From contig JAAFAL010000007.1 in the NCBI GenBank assembly GCA_018222345.1, positions 1-45,979 on the forward strand: 45,979 bases of DNA. Reading direction: 5' to 3'. This stretch comes from a bacterium (GTDB taxonomy: Bacteria > Pseudomonadota > Gammaproteobacteria > Nevskiales > OUC007). The translations under genes and the position numbers were made by a program. The notes beneath the pieces are model-generated. The model was given only the letters and a program-made list of their open reading frames with translations. It had not been told where the DNA came from and searched no databases. Position 1 is the first letter of the stretch, and each line of letters opens with the position of its first letter. This document shows positions 39,734-45,979 of the stretch, piece after piece.

Positions 39734-41206
39734 CTAAGGGGCGACCACCGTGCCATCAAGCGTCCAGCCGTCCCACCATGCAGTGGTCGCGTCCGGATCA
39801 ACTGCGCCGATGTAGTCCGTCTCTTCCAAGAACGTCGTGTCAGCGTTCGCGTTGGAGAACGTGCCATTGAACGTCGTGAAGTTGGTCGGCGTGATGTTGT
39901 TCGCTTCCGCCGCAGTTGACGCGAACAGTGCGTTCAGCGCTGGGTCAACTTGCGAGACCGTCGTCGTGTCAATCGCTGCGGCCACAACCGGGTCGGTGGT
40001 CGTTTCAAACGTGGTGGCGTCACAGATGAATTGATTCACGGCCAAACGGTTGTTGCGTTGTGCTTGCGTATCAGCACCATCCACCAACAGACACACATCA
40101 GGCGAGGCGACGGAATCCGCCACATCGACGATGGTGTGGTGGAAGAAGCCGCCCGTGTTTTCTTTCAGGTTGAACGCTTCGCCTTCAGGATCGCCGGCGC
40201 AGATGAAGGTTGCATTCGCGATATTCGGCACCGAGAACGGCGGCGTGGTGGAACCACCCGACAGGGTGTCGGCCTCGAGGCAGAAGTCGCCTGCGCCCGC
40301 TGCTTGGATGACCAGCAGGTACTGGATATTGCCGGAATAACCTTCGTCCCAATCCACGGTGTCGTCTTGATTGGCTGTGAGCACGAGATAACGTGCGTTT
40401 ACGGTGCCGCCGTAGAACTCCACACCATCATCAGCGTTGCCGTGCACCTGCACGTACTCGACGACCGTACCGTCGCCAACCGCGTTGAACGAAATACCGT
40501 TGATCTCGTCGCCGTCGTTGTTGATGATCTCGCCGGCTTCAGCGACGATCACGTAACGCAGCACGCCGCTGTCGTCATTGGGGTCATCGCCGCCGATGAA
40601 CCCGGCATTGGCTTCGCCGTCAACGTTACAGGTTCCGGCACCACAAACGTTATGCGGCGCGAAACCCGAAATCACCAGGCCGCCCCACTCTTGGTTGCCA
40701 TCAAAACCTTCGTCTTCTGATGAAAAGATGATGGGATCTGACTCTGTACCGTTAGCCACGATTCGCGAGCCACGCGTGATGTTCAAGTTCGAGAACGTGG
40801 CTGGCGTGAACGCGTCCGCACCCACCAACTGCGTGCCGGGGTTAATCGTCATCGTCACATTGAGCAGCGGGTCCCCGTTGACCAACGTAGTGGCGTCTTG
40901 CAGTTCGTTGTCGCCGTTACCCACTGTCACACGGCCATTGATGCGCCAGACAATGTTGTTGGTCAGCGTGACGTCACTGACAATGACGTTGTTCAACTGG
41001 CAGACGTCCTGCCCATCATCAGTACGCGGACGCGCTGTGGTGAATGAATCCGGACATCCGGTAGAAATGGTGTTGTTTCCGGTGTTGTCATTACCGGAAG
41101 TGCTATTAAGCGCAATCGATGTTTGATCGCCTTCGGTACACCCGTGCAGGCCGCCCATGGCGACTGCTGCGACGGTGCCCATCAGCAACAGCTTAGAGAT
41201 TTTCAT
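39734..41206 (-). CDS. Surface beta-helix lipoprotein paired with the TonB receptor
   Basis: This 490-residue lipoprotein has a signal peptide ending in LHGC (Cys23). It then shows the pattern of a right-handed beta-helix: WRINGRVTVGNG, NPGTQLVGADAFTPATFSNLNITRGSRIVANGTESDPIIFSSEDEG, QEWGGLVISGFAP, DDPNDDSGVLRYVIVAEAGE, DEINGISFNAVGDGTVVEYVQVHGNADDGVEFYGG and DTVDWDEGYSGNIQYLLVIQ. Acid-rich DD pairs suggest calcium binding. The WGGLVI...NDDSGxLRYV pattern is also familiar from Bacteroidetes surface proteins. It follows the receptor gene by 69 nt; GGAG stands 6 nt before ATG. A substrate-binding or processing role at the surface is inferred. Confidence 0.8.
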   Translation of the reverse strand: MKISKLLLMGTVAAVAMGGLHGCTEGDQTSIALNSTSGNDNTGNNTISTGCPDSFTTARPRTDDGQDVCQLNNVIVSDVTLTNNIVWRINGRVTVGNGDNELQDATTLVNGDPLLNVTMTINPGTQLVGADAFTPATFSNLNITRGSRIVANGTESDPIIFSSEDEGFDGNQEWGGLVISGFAPHNVCGAGTCNVDGEANAGFIGGDDPNDDSGVLRYVIVAEAGEIINNDGDEINGISFNAVGDGTVVEYVQVHGNADDGVEFYGGTVNARYLVLTANQDDTVDWDEGYSGNIQYLLVIQAAGAGDFCLEADTLSGGSTTPPFSVPNIANATFICAGDPEGEAFNLKENTGGFFHHTIVDVADSVASPDVCLLVDGADTQAQRNNRLAVNQFICDATTFETTTDPVVAAAIDTTTVSQVDPALNALFASTAAEANNITPTNFTTFNGTFSNANADTTFLEETDYIGAVDPDATTAWWDGWTLDGTVVAP

Positions 41207-41275
41207 ATTTACTCCGATGGTTTACTAAATAACTGTGCAGCAACGCTTGAATCAACCTGCACGCGAGTGCGGCGT

Positions 41276-44200
41276 TCAGAAGCTCCAATCAATACCGGCT
41301 TCAAACGTCACACCCTGCTCAAACTCCTGAATGGTTTGGCCGCCTTGCGTAAATTCGACCTTTTCGTCCAGGAGATTTCCAACCTTGGCTTTAAACACCA
41401 AGGAATCCGTTAAATACGCTTTGTAGTTCAAATCGACATCGAGACGCGGCTCTTCGACGACATTGGGCAAGCCGCCTAGTCCGACATCGATAATCGTCTC
41501 GCCCGCCTGGTTAAACAGCGCGGTCACTTCGTGGCGTACTGAGCCAGCGAAATCGTCATAGCCCAGCGCGAGGTTGAACGTGTAGTCCGGCTGGCCCTGC
41601 AACTGGCGCGTGTCGCCACCGTCATCGACCTGAATTTCTGAATCAATCAAACTGGCGTTGACACTGACAAACAAAGTTCGAGAGCCCACGTTATTGATGT
41701 CAAAGTCTCGACGACCGTCGAATTCGATGCCCATGACGTCGGCATCGTCGTCAGCGTTTTCGAACGACCGCGTATTCGAAGCGGTTCCAGAAGCTGGCAC
41801 GACCGTGCGCTCGATCGCATCCTCAACAACCTTCTGGAATAGCGCGACGCTGACACTTTCAGTATCGGACCAGTACATCTCCCAGCGCAGATCCAGGTTT
41901 GTGATGTCGGAAGTCTCCAGAAACGGATTGCCGCGCACCCGGAAGTCGAACTGATCGTCGGTGAACGTCGAGAACGCAGTCTCCTTAAAGTCAGGGCGAG
42001 ACACCGTTCGGCTAGCCGCAAAACGCAACTGCTGCGCCGATGAAATTTCCCAGTTGATCGAAAGACTCGGAAGAACTACGTCATCTTCAATCAACGACTG
42101 AACCGGCCCGCCCGCGCCGAACACACTGAACGTGTCGGTCTGTTGGCGATAGTCCTCGTATCGCACACCAAGAATGACTTGATAGACATCGGCAAAGCGC
42201 TGCGTAAATGATGCATACAAGGCATCAAGTTCCAGCTCGGCGGTGTAGTTGTCGCTGGGTGAGGACAAGCTGGTGAAAGTCAAACCGGTATTGCTGTCGC
42301 CAGTAATCACCTCAGGGCGAATGACATCATCAACGCGAACATTCGGCGCGTTCGAGTCGTAGGCATCGCGGTTGCCCGCAAAGCCGTAGATTTCGGTGTC
42401 TGAATCGCGTTCTCGTCGAATGGACTGCACGCCAAGCTCGGCCGTCGATTCGCCGAAGAGGTTGTCCGACAGGTAGTCCAGGTCGCCCGAAATATCGAAA
42501 CTGTCGTCGGAGAGGTCTTCGTAGCGGCGAGCGAGGTTGGCAATGAGCAGGTCGAACACGCCGTCCTCGCCTTCCAGGTCGAAACGAACATCTCGCCGGT
42601 CAGGTGCGTAACGACGAGCCTGGCTGCCTGTCAGTTGCCAATTGGCAATCAAATTGCCGCCTGCGCCCAGCAGATGCTCGCCCGCAAACTGCTGCGACAG
42701 GAACTGCCGCTCTTCCCATTCGATGGAGTAGCGAATCGACTCGGCGCCGGAGTCTCCACCAATACCCTGCGACACCCGCACTTTCGACTCGGTGGCACGT
42801 GACACCAGCGTGTTCGCCTGATAGCTGCTATCGCCAACGTTCAAGCCCAAGGCGACCAAACCACTGGCATCGACCGTGTTGCTCGACTCTTCAAAGGTGA
42901 AATCGTCCAGAATCAACCGCGATGCGCTCAAGGTGCGGCGGATGCCAGACGCCTTCTGACTCCAACCGTTCTTGAAGTTACCGGCGATAAAGAAGCCCGC
43001 TTCATTGCCGCCGATGTCGAACACGTCACCGTAGTTGGCACCCAAGGACAGGTTCGGAAGTGCCGTCGCGCTGTCCAGATCAAGATTGTCAGTGAGCTGG
43101 ACGGCGGCAATCTGAGACAACGCTTGGCGCTGGCTCGGAGAGATTGAGAACTCACAGGCTTCGCATGCCAACAACGATGCAATCGCACTGACGCCAGCGG
43201 GCACGTCGCGGGTTCCGTCATCAAATCCGAAAAAGTCATAACTACCGCTACTCGGGTCGGCAGCAACGTCCTCGCCGGTGAGGCCAGATGTATAGCCCAA
43301 GCTGATGGACAACTTGCCCGCCGTTTCCTCGGGGAACGTGCGGGTGTTGATCACCAAGTTACCGCCCGTGCTCTCACCCGGCATCGACGCAAGAAACGAC
43401 TTCTTGATGTCGAGTTGCTTGACGATGTTGCTAGGGAACAAATCCAGCGGCACTTCACGCTTGGTGGGGTCGGTACTAGGCAGCGTCGCACCGTTAAGCG
43501 TTGTGGTGATGTAGCGCCCACCCAAGCCGCGAATGAACACGAAACGACCACTTTGCACCGTCACGCTAGGCACGCGAACGACCGAGGCAGCAACGTCGGA
43601 ATCGCCAAAACGGGCGATTTCTTCAATGCCCAGCGTCTCGATAATGTTTACCGAGAACTGCTCCGACTCGCCAAAGGCGGTGGGATCAAAGGTGCCGGTA
43701 ACGACAACCTCCTCAACATCGCCCGCCGCGTCGCCCAGGCCGCCGTAAGCCAAGCGCAAGCCTTTGGTGATACCGCTGACAACGCGGATTTGCTCGGTTT
43801 GCGGGCCGTCGAGTTCGGGATGCGTAATCGTCAACGTATAAACACCGCGTGGCAGCTCGGCGGCAAAGCTGCCGTCATCACCGGTCGTAAGTGTGGTGCC
43901 AACTTTGGATACAGCCACCGTTGCGCCAGCAAGCGCCGCGCCATCGTTGCGCACGACACCGCTCAAGTTGCCCTTGGGCGCTGCGGCCCGGTCGCGGGCG
44001 GTTTCGGTCGGGAAGTATGTTTCGACAAAATGCTCGGCCTCACCGGTTGCCGACAGCGACACGGTGATATCGACCAACTGCCCGGCGGCTACGCTGAAGC
44101 TGAACTGGTGCACCTCGATGCCGGCCAGCAGCAACTCCATGGTGTGCGGCCCGGCGCCAATATCAAACGTTGCCGTGCCCTTGTCGTTCAGAAACTCGGT

Positions 44201-44347
44201 GATCTCACCGTCCAGCACAGCCTCCAGGCCGGAGGCGGGCGAGCCATCTTCGAAAGCGTTGAGCACCAGTTCATCTGCTGCAGAGGCCATGCTGCTCACA
44301 AAGACCAGCATCAGCGTGGCAAACGCTTTCAAGTTCGGCAATTTCAT
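41276..44347 (-). CDS. TonB-dependent outer-membrane receptor with N-terminal regulatory-like domain
   Basis: The 1023-residue receptor has a signal peptide (LPNLKAFATLMLVFVSSMASA), an unusual N-terminal domain (residues 24-120), a carboxypeptidase-regulatory-like domain (about 128-200: GNLSGVVRNDGAALAGATVAVSKVG, GVYTLTITHPELDG) and a TonB box EEVVVTG at 212-218. The plug follows (FVFIRGLGGRYITTTLNGATLP) and a long beta-barrel ending in FEAGIDWSF. The start at 44347 has GGGGAAG upstream. Size and extra domain recall Oar/SusC-like receptors rather than siderophore receptors. A Pho-box-like site in front and the nearby pst genes point to phosphate or organophosphate as substrate. Confidence 0.92.
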   Translation of the reverse strand: MKLPNLKAFATLMLVFVSSMASAADELVLNAFEDGSPASGLEAVLDGEITEFLNDKGTATFDIGAGPHTMELLLAGIEVHQFSFSVAAGQLVDITVSLSATGEAEHFVETYFPTETARDRAAAPKGNLSGVVRNDGAALAGATVAVSKVGTTLTTGDDGSFAAELPRGVYTLTITHPELDGPQTEQIRVVSGITKGLRLAYGGLGDAAGDVEEVVVTGTFDPTAFGESEQFSVNIIETLGIEEIARFGDSDVAASVVRVPSVTVQSGRFVFIRGLGGRYITTTLNGATLPSTDPTKREVPLDLFPSNIVKQLDIKKSFLASMPGESTGGNLVINTRTFPEETAGKLSISLGYTSGLTGEDVAADPSSGSYDFFGFDDGTRDVPAGVSAIASLLACEACEFSISPSQRQALSQIAAVQLTDNLDLDSATALPNLSLGANYGDVFDIGGNEAGFFIAGNFKNGWSQKASGIRRTLSASRLILDDFTFEESSNTVDASGLVALGLNVGDSSYQANTLVSRATESKVRVSQGIGGDSGAESIRYSIEWEERQFLSQQFAGEHLLGAGGNLIANWQLTGSQARRYAPDRRDVRFDLEGEDGVFDLLIANLARRYEDLSDDSFDISGDLDYLSDNLFGESTAELGVQSIRRERDSDTEIYGFAGNRDAYDSNAPNVRVDDVIRPEVITGDSNTGLTFTSLSSPSDNYTAELELDALYASFTQRFADVYQVILGVRYEDYRQQTDTFSVFGAGGPVQSLIEDDVVLPSLSINWEISSAQQLRFAASRTVSRPDFKETAFSTFTDDQFDFRVRGNPFLETSDITNLDLRWEMYWSDTESVSVALFQKVVEDAIERTVVPASGTASNTRSFENADDDADVMGIEFDGRRDFDINNVGSRTLFVSVNASLIDSEIQVDDGGDTRQLQGQPDYTFNLALGYDDFAGSVRHEVTALFNQAGETIIDVGLGGLPNVVEEPRLDVDLNYKAYLTDSLVFKAKVGNLLDEKVEFTQGGQTIQEFEQGVTFEAGIDWSF

Positions 44348-44686
44348 TTGCAATCTTCCCCAAAATTGAAGATGGCGGGCCTGCTGCGCCGTCGTCGGCA
44401 GCCAATTCAAAACCCGTTGGGCGGCGCCGCCAGTGGCGCCACTGAAAACTTTTGGTGCGCCGAACCGCGCCACCGGATTGCCCCAAGTTGGGCAACGCGG
44501 CTACGCTCGCTCGAGCACTGACGCGGCGCACAATAGGCACCGAAAATGACACTTCGATGAATTCACGGCGGTTGTCATAGAAAATTCATAAACGCCGCAC
44601 CGGCGATCACGCGTTAGGCTGCGTGCTCGCATCCACGGCAGTCGCTTTGAACGAAACCTAAGCCCGAGCACTGAGGAATCATTGGC
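44348..44686. other. 339-bp divergent intergenic region
   Basis: No gene is seen. It holds the receptor's leader and promoter, with a perfect palindrome CAGTGGCGCCACTG at 44431-44444 and a hairpin TTGCCC/GGGCAA at 44478-44495 in the predicted 5' leader. A Pho-like box lies at 44546-44563. A second one, in plus orientation (TTGTCAT-AGAA-AATTCAT, 44572-44589), has no -10 at the right distance for the DUF1295 gene. GAGG at 44672-44675 serves that gene. Confidence 0.6.
44530..44563 (-). promoter_or_regulatory. Pho-box-like promoter of the TonB receptor gene
   Basis: On the minus strand AATTCAT-CGAA-GTGTCAT (44563-44546) matches CTGTCAT-N4-CTGTCAT at 10 of 14 positions. A -10 (TATTGT, 44535-44530) lies exactly 10 nt further, the spacing I recall for E. 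coli pstS. The leader to the ATG would be about 175 nt. Confidence 0.5.
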
Positions 44687-45472
44687 ATGACATTTCCGAT
44701 CACGATGTTTTTGATGGGCCTGGCCGCCATCACGGTCATCCTGGTGGCCACATGGCTGCTGCAGCTAAAAACCCGCAACGCTGGCCATGTCGATATCACC
44801 TGGTCGTTTTCGCTGGGCGTCGCTGCTGTCATCTATGCCGTGTTGGCCGACGGTGCGCTGGAGATGCGCCTGGCCGCAGGCGTGTTCGGCTTTGTCTGGT
44901 CAGCGCGGCTGGGCGGATATTTGTATCTGCGCAACGTCGGCACACCCGAAGACAAGCGCTACACCGCACTGCGCGAAAAGTGGGGCGACAAGCAAGACCG
45001 CAACATGTTGCTGTTCTATTTGTTCCAAGCACTGATGGCGTGGATCCTGTCGCTGCCGTTCTTAATCGTGGCGATTCAGCCCGAGGTGGCTCCGGCGCCG
45101 CTGTTCGTGCTGGGTGGTCTGATCTGGGCCATCTCGGTATGGGGCGAAGCCACCGCTGACGTGCAGTTGATGCGCTTTTTGGCCAAGCCCGAAAACCGGG
45201 GCACGGTCTGCCGCGAGGGCCTGTGGCACTACTCGCGCCACCCCAATTATTTTTTCGAGTCGCTGCACTGGGTGGCGTACATTCCGCTGGCCTTGGGCGG
45301 CCCATGGTGGTGGCTGACGCTGATCAGCCCGGTGCTGATGGCGTGGTTGCTACTCAAAGTATCCGGCGTGCCCGGCGTCGAGACCGAAGACAGCAGCAGC
45401 AAACGCAAGGGCCATGACGAATACGTGCGTACGACCAGCGTGTTTATCCCCTGGCCGCCGAAGAAATCCTGA
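44687..45472 (+). CDS. DUF1295 (steroid 5-alpha-reductase-like) membrane protein
   Basis: The 261 residues have about six membrane segments and the family end: REGLWHYSRHPNYFFESLHWVAYIPLAL, then GVETEDSSSKRKGHDEYVRTTSVFIPWPPKK. This C-terminal block (RHPNYF...KR-x-EYxRTTSxFxPW) is the DUF1295/methyltransferase-like signature. Members are often encoded beside cyclopropane-synthase-like methyltransferases and are thought to act on membrane lipids as reductases. ATG at 44687 has GAGG upstream. It is 22 nt before the methyltransferase gene, so the two are likely one operon. Confidence 0.88.
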   Translation: MTFPITMFLMGLAAITVILVATWLLQLKTRNAGHVDITWSFSLGVAAVIYAVLADGALEMRLAAGVFGFVWSARLGGYLYLRNVGTPEDKRYTALREKWGDKQDRNMLLFYLFQALMAWILSLPFLIVAIQPEVAPAPLFVLGGLIWAISVWGEATADVQLMRFLAKPENRGTVCREGLWHYSRHPNYFFESLHWVAYIPLALGGPWWWLTLISPVLMAWLLLKVSGVPGVETEDSSSKRKGHDEYVRTTSVFIPWPPKKS

Positions 45473-45494
45473 ATCAATTATTAGAGACTCCTTC

Positions 45495-45979
45495 ATGGCA
45501 ATCCCCACTTCCGGCATCGAACTCTGCGAGCGCGGCCTGATCCCCGACGGCCTAGCCCGCGCCGGCATGCGCCGGCTGATCGCCACGCGGCTGCAAAGCC
45601 CTGAGGCGCTGGACGTTGAAAAGCGCGCCGAGAATATCCGCAACTTGGTAGCCGACTGGTCGCGCGGCCCGATTGCCGAGCAAACCGTCGAGGCCAATGC
45701 CCAGCATTACGAAGTGCCGTCCGAATTCTTCCGCCTGAGCCTGGGCAAGCGGCTGAAATATTCCTGCTGCTTGTATCCCAACGGTGACGAATCGCTGGAT
45801 CAAGCCGAGGAGGCGATGCTGGCGCTGTATGCCGAGCGCGCCCAACTGGCCGACGGCCAGCGCGTGCTCGACTTGGGCTGCGGCTGGGGCTCGCTGACCC
45901 TGTGGCTGGCCGAGCACTACCCCAACATGGATATCGTGTCGGTGAGCAACAGCGCCGGGCAACGCGCGCACATCGAGAG
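45495..45979 (+). CDS. Cyclopropane-fatty-acid-synthase-like methyltransferase (5' part)
   Basis: The reading frame is open to the window edge, giving 161 residues of a longer protein. NAQHYEVPSEFFRLSLGKRLKYSCCLYPNGDESLDQAEEAMLALYAERAQL matches the region before the SAM site in CFA-synthase relatives, and VLDLGCGWGSLTLWLAEHYP is SAM motif I. The early part (GIELCERGLIPDGLARAGMRRLI) is that of the shorter SAM-methyltransferases rather than true Cfa, which has a longer N-terminal domain. It probably methylates an unsaturated acyl chain together with the DUF1295 protein. Confidence 0.85.
   Translation, partial: MAIPTSGIELCERGLIPDGLARAGMRRLIATRLQSPEALDVEKRAENIRNLVADWSRGPIAEQTVEANAQHYEVPSEFFRLSLGKRLKYSCCLYPNGDESLDQAEEAMLALYAERAQLADGQRVLDLGCGWGSLTLWLAEHYPNMDIVSVSNSAGQRAHIE

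Noticed and set aside
41276-44347. Siderophore or heme receptor
   Set aside because: No siderophore-synthesis, heme or Fur-box signal was found nearby; the N-terminal regulatory-like domain and Pho-type sites argue against iron as the default substrate.

Overview
The window is about 46 kb of GC-rich chromosomal DNA from a gammaproteobacterium. It carries split alpha/beta glycyl-tRNA synthetase genes, GSI-beta glutamine synthetase, rsmG-parA-parB, SlyD, a FabR-type regulator and a Vibrio-type Ton system with TtpC- and TPR-like parts. I cannot name the genus; a lipid-degrading environmental lineage would fit. There are no tRNA or rRNA genes, no CRISPR, no prophage and no transposase gene. Two kinds of small palindromic repeat are scattered through the intergenic regions.

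Layout. 1-15.2 kb is mostly housekeeping: glnA (with a probable sigma-54 promoter), glyQS, a GmhB-like protein that has lost key catalytic residues, folK-folB, tsaD, rpsU, yqeY, parB-parA-rsmG-acuI, pdxH, slyD, a class V aminotransferase and a secreted FAS1 protein. 15.2-17.3 kb holds a GST, an SDR and a DUF899 protein.

17.3-28.1 kb is a coherent catabolic locus on the minus strand. Genes for a TetR regulator, a KAS III-like enzyme, an AMP-dependent acyl-CoA ligase, two related outer-membrane proteins, a large lipase/depolymerase lipoprotein and a small membrane protein are joined mainly by 4-nt overlaps. A sodium:solute symporter and a second secreted lipase follow. A PhaB-like reductase is transcribed divergently from TetR, and one 11-bp palindrome lies over both promoters. 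My inference is secretion, uptake and CoA activation for an ester or polyester substrate. 28.2-30.8 kb holds PlsC, a fatty acid desaturase and the divergent fabR, with a palindrome between the last two.

30.8-44.6 kb appears to be one phosphate-starvation locus: a TonB-dependent receptor, a beta-helix lipoprotein, a DUF3450 protein, a TtpC-like protein, ExbB, ExbD, TonB, a TPR protein and pstSCAB. A near-ideal Pho box precedes the Ton operon, and a second, weaker one precedes the receptor. The window ends in a DUF1295 membrane protein and the start of a cyclopropane-synthase-like methyltransferase.

The most notable items are the Pho-linked Ton/Pst cluster, the polyester-like catabolic operon, a repeat copy that encodes most of a lipoprotein signal peptide, the active-site-deficient GmhB, and a 145-bp element with 18-bp terminal inverted repeats between exbD and tonB.
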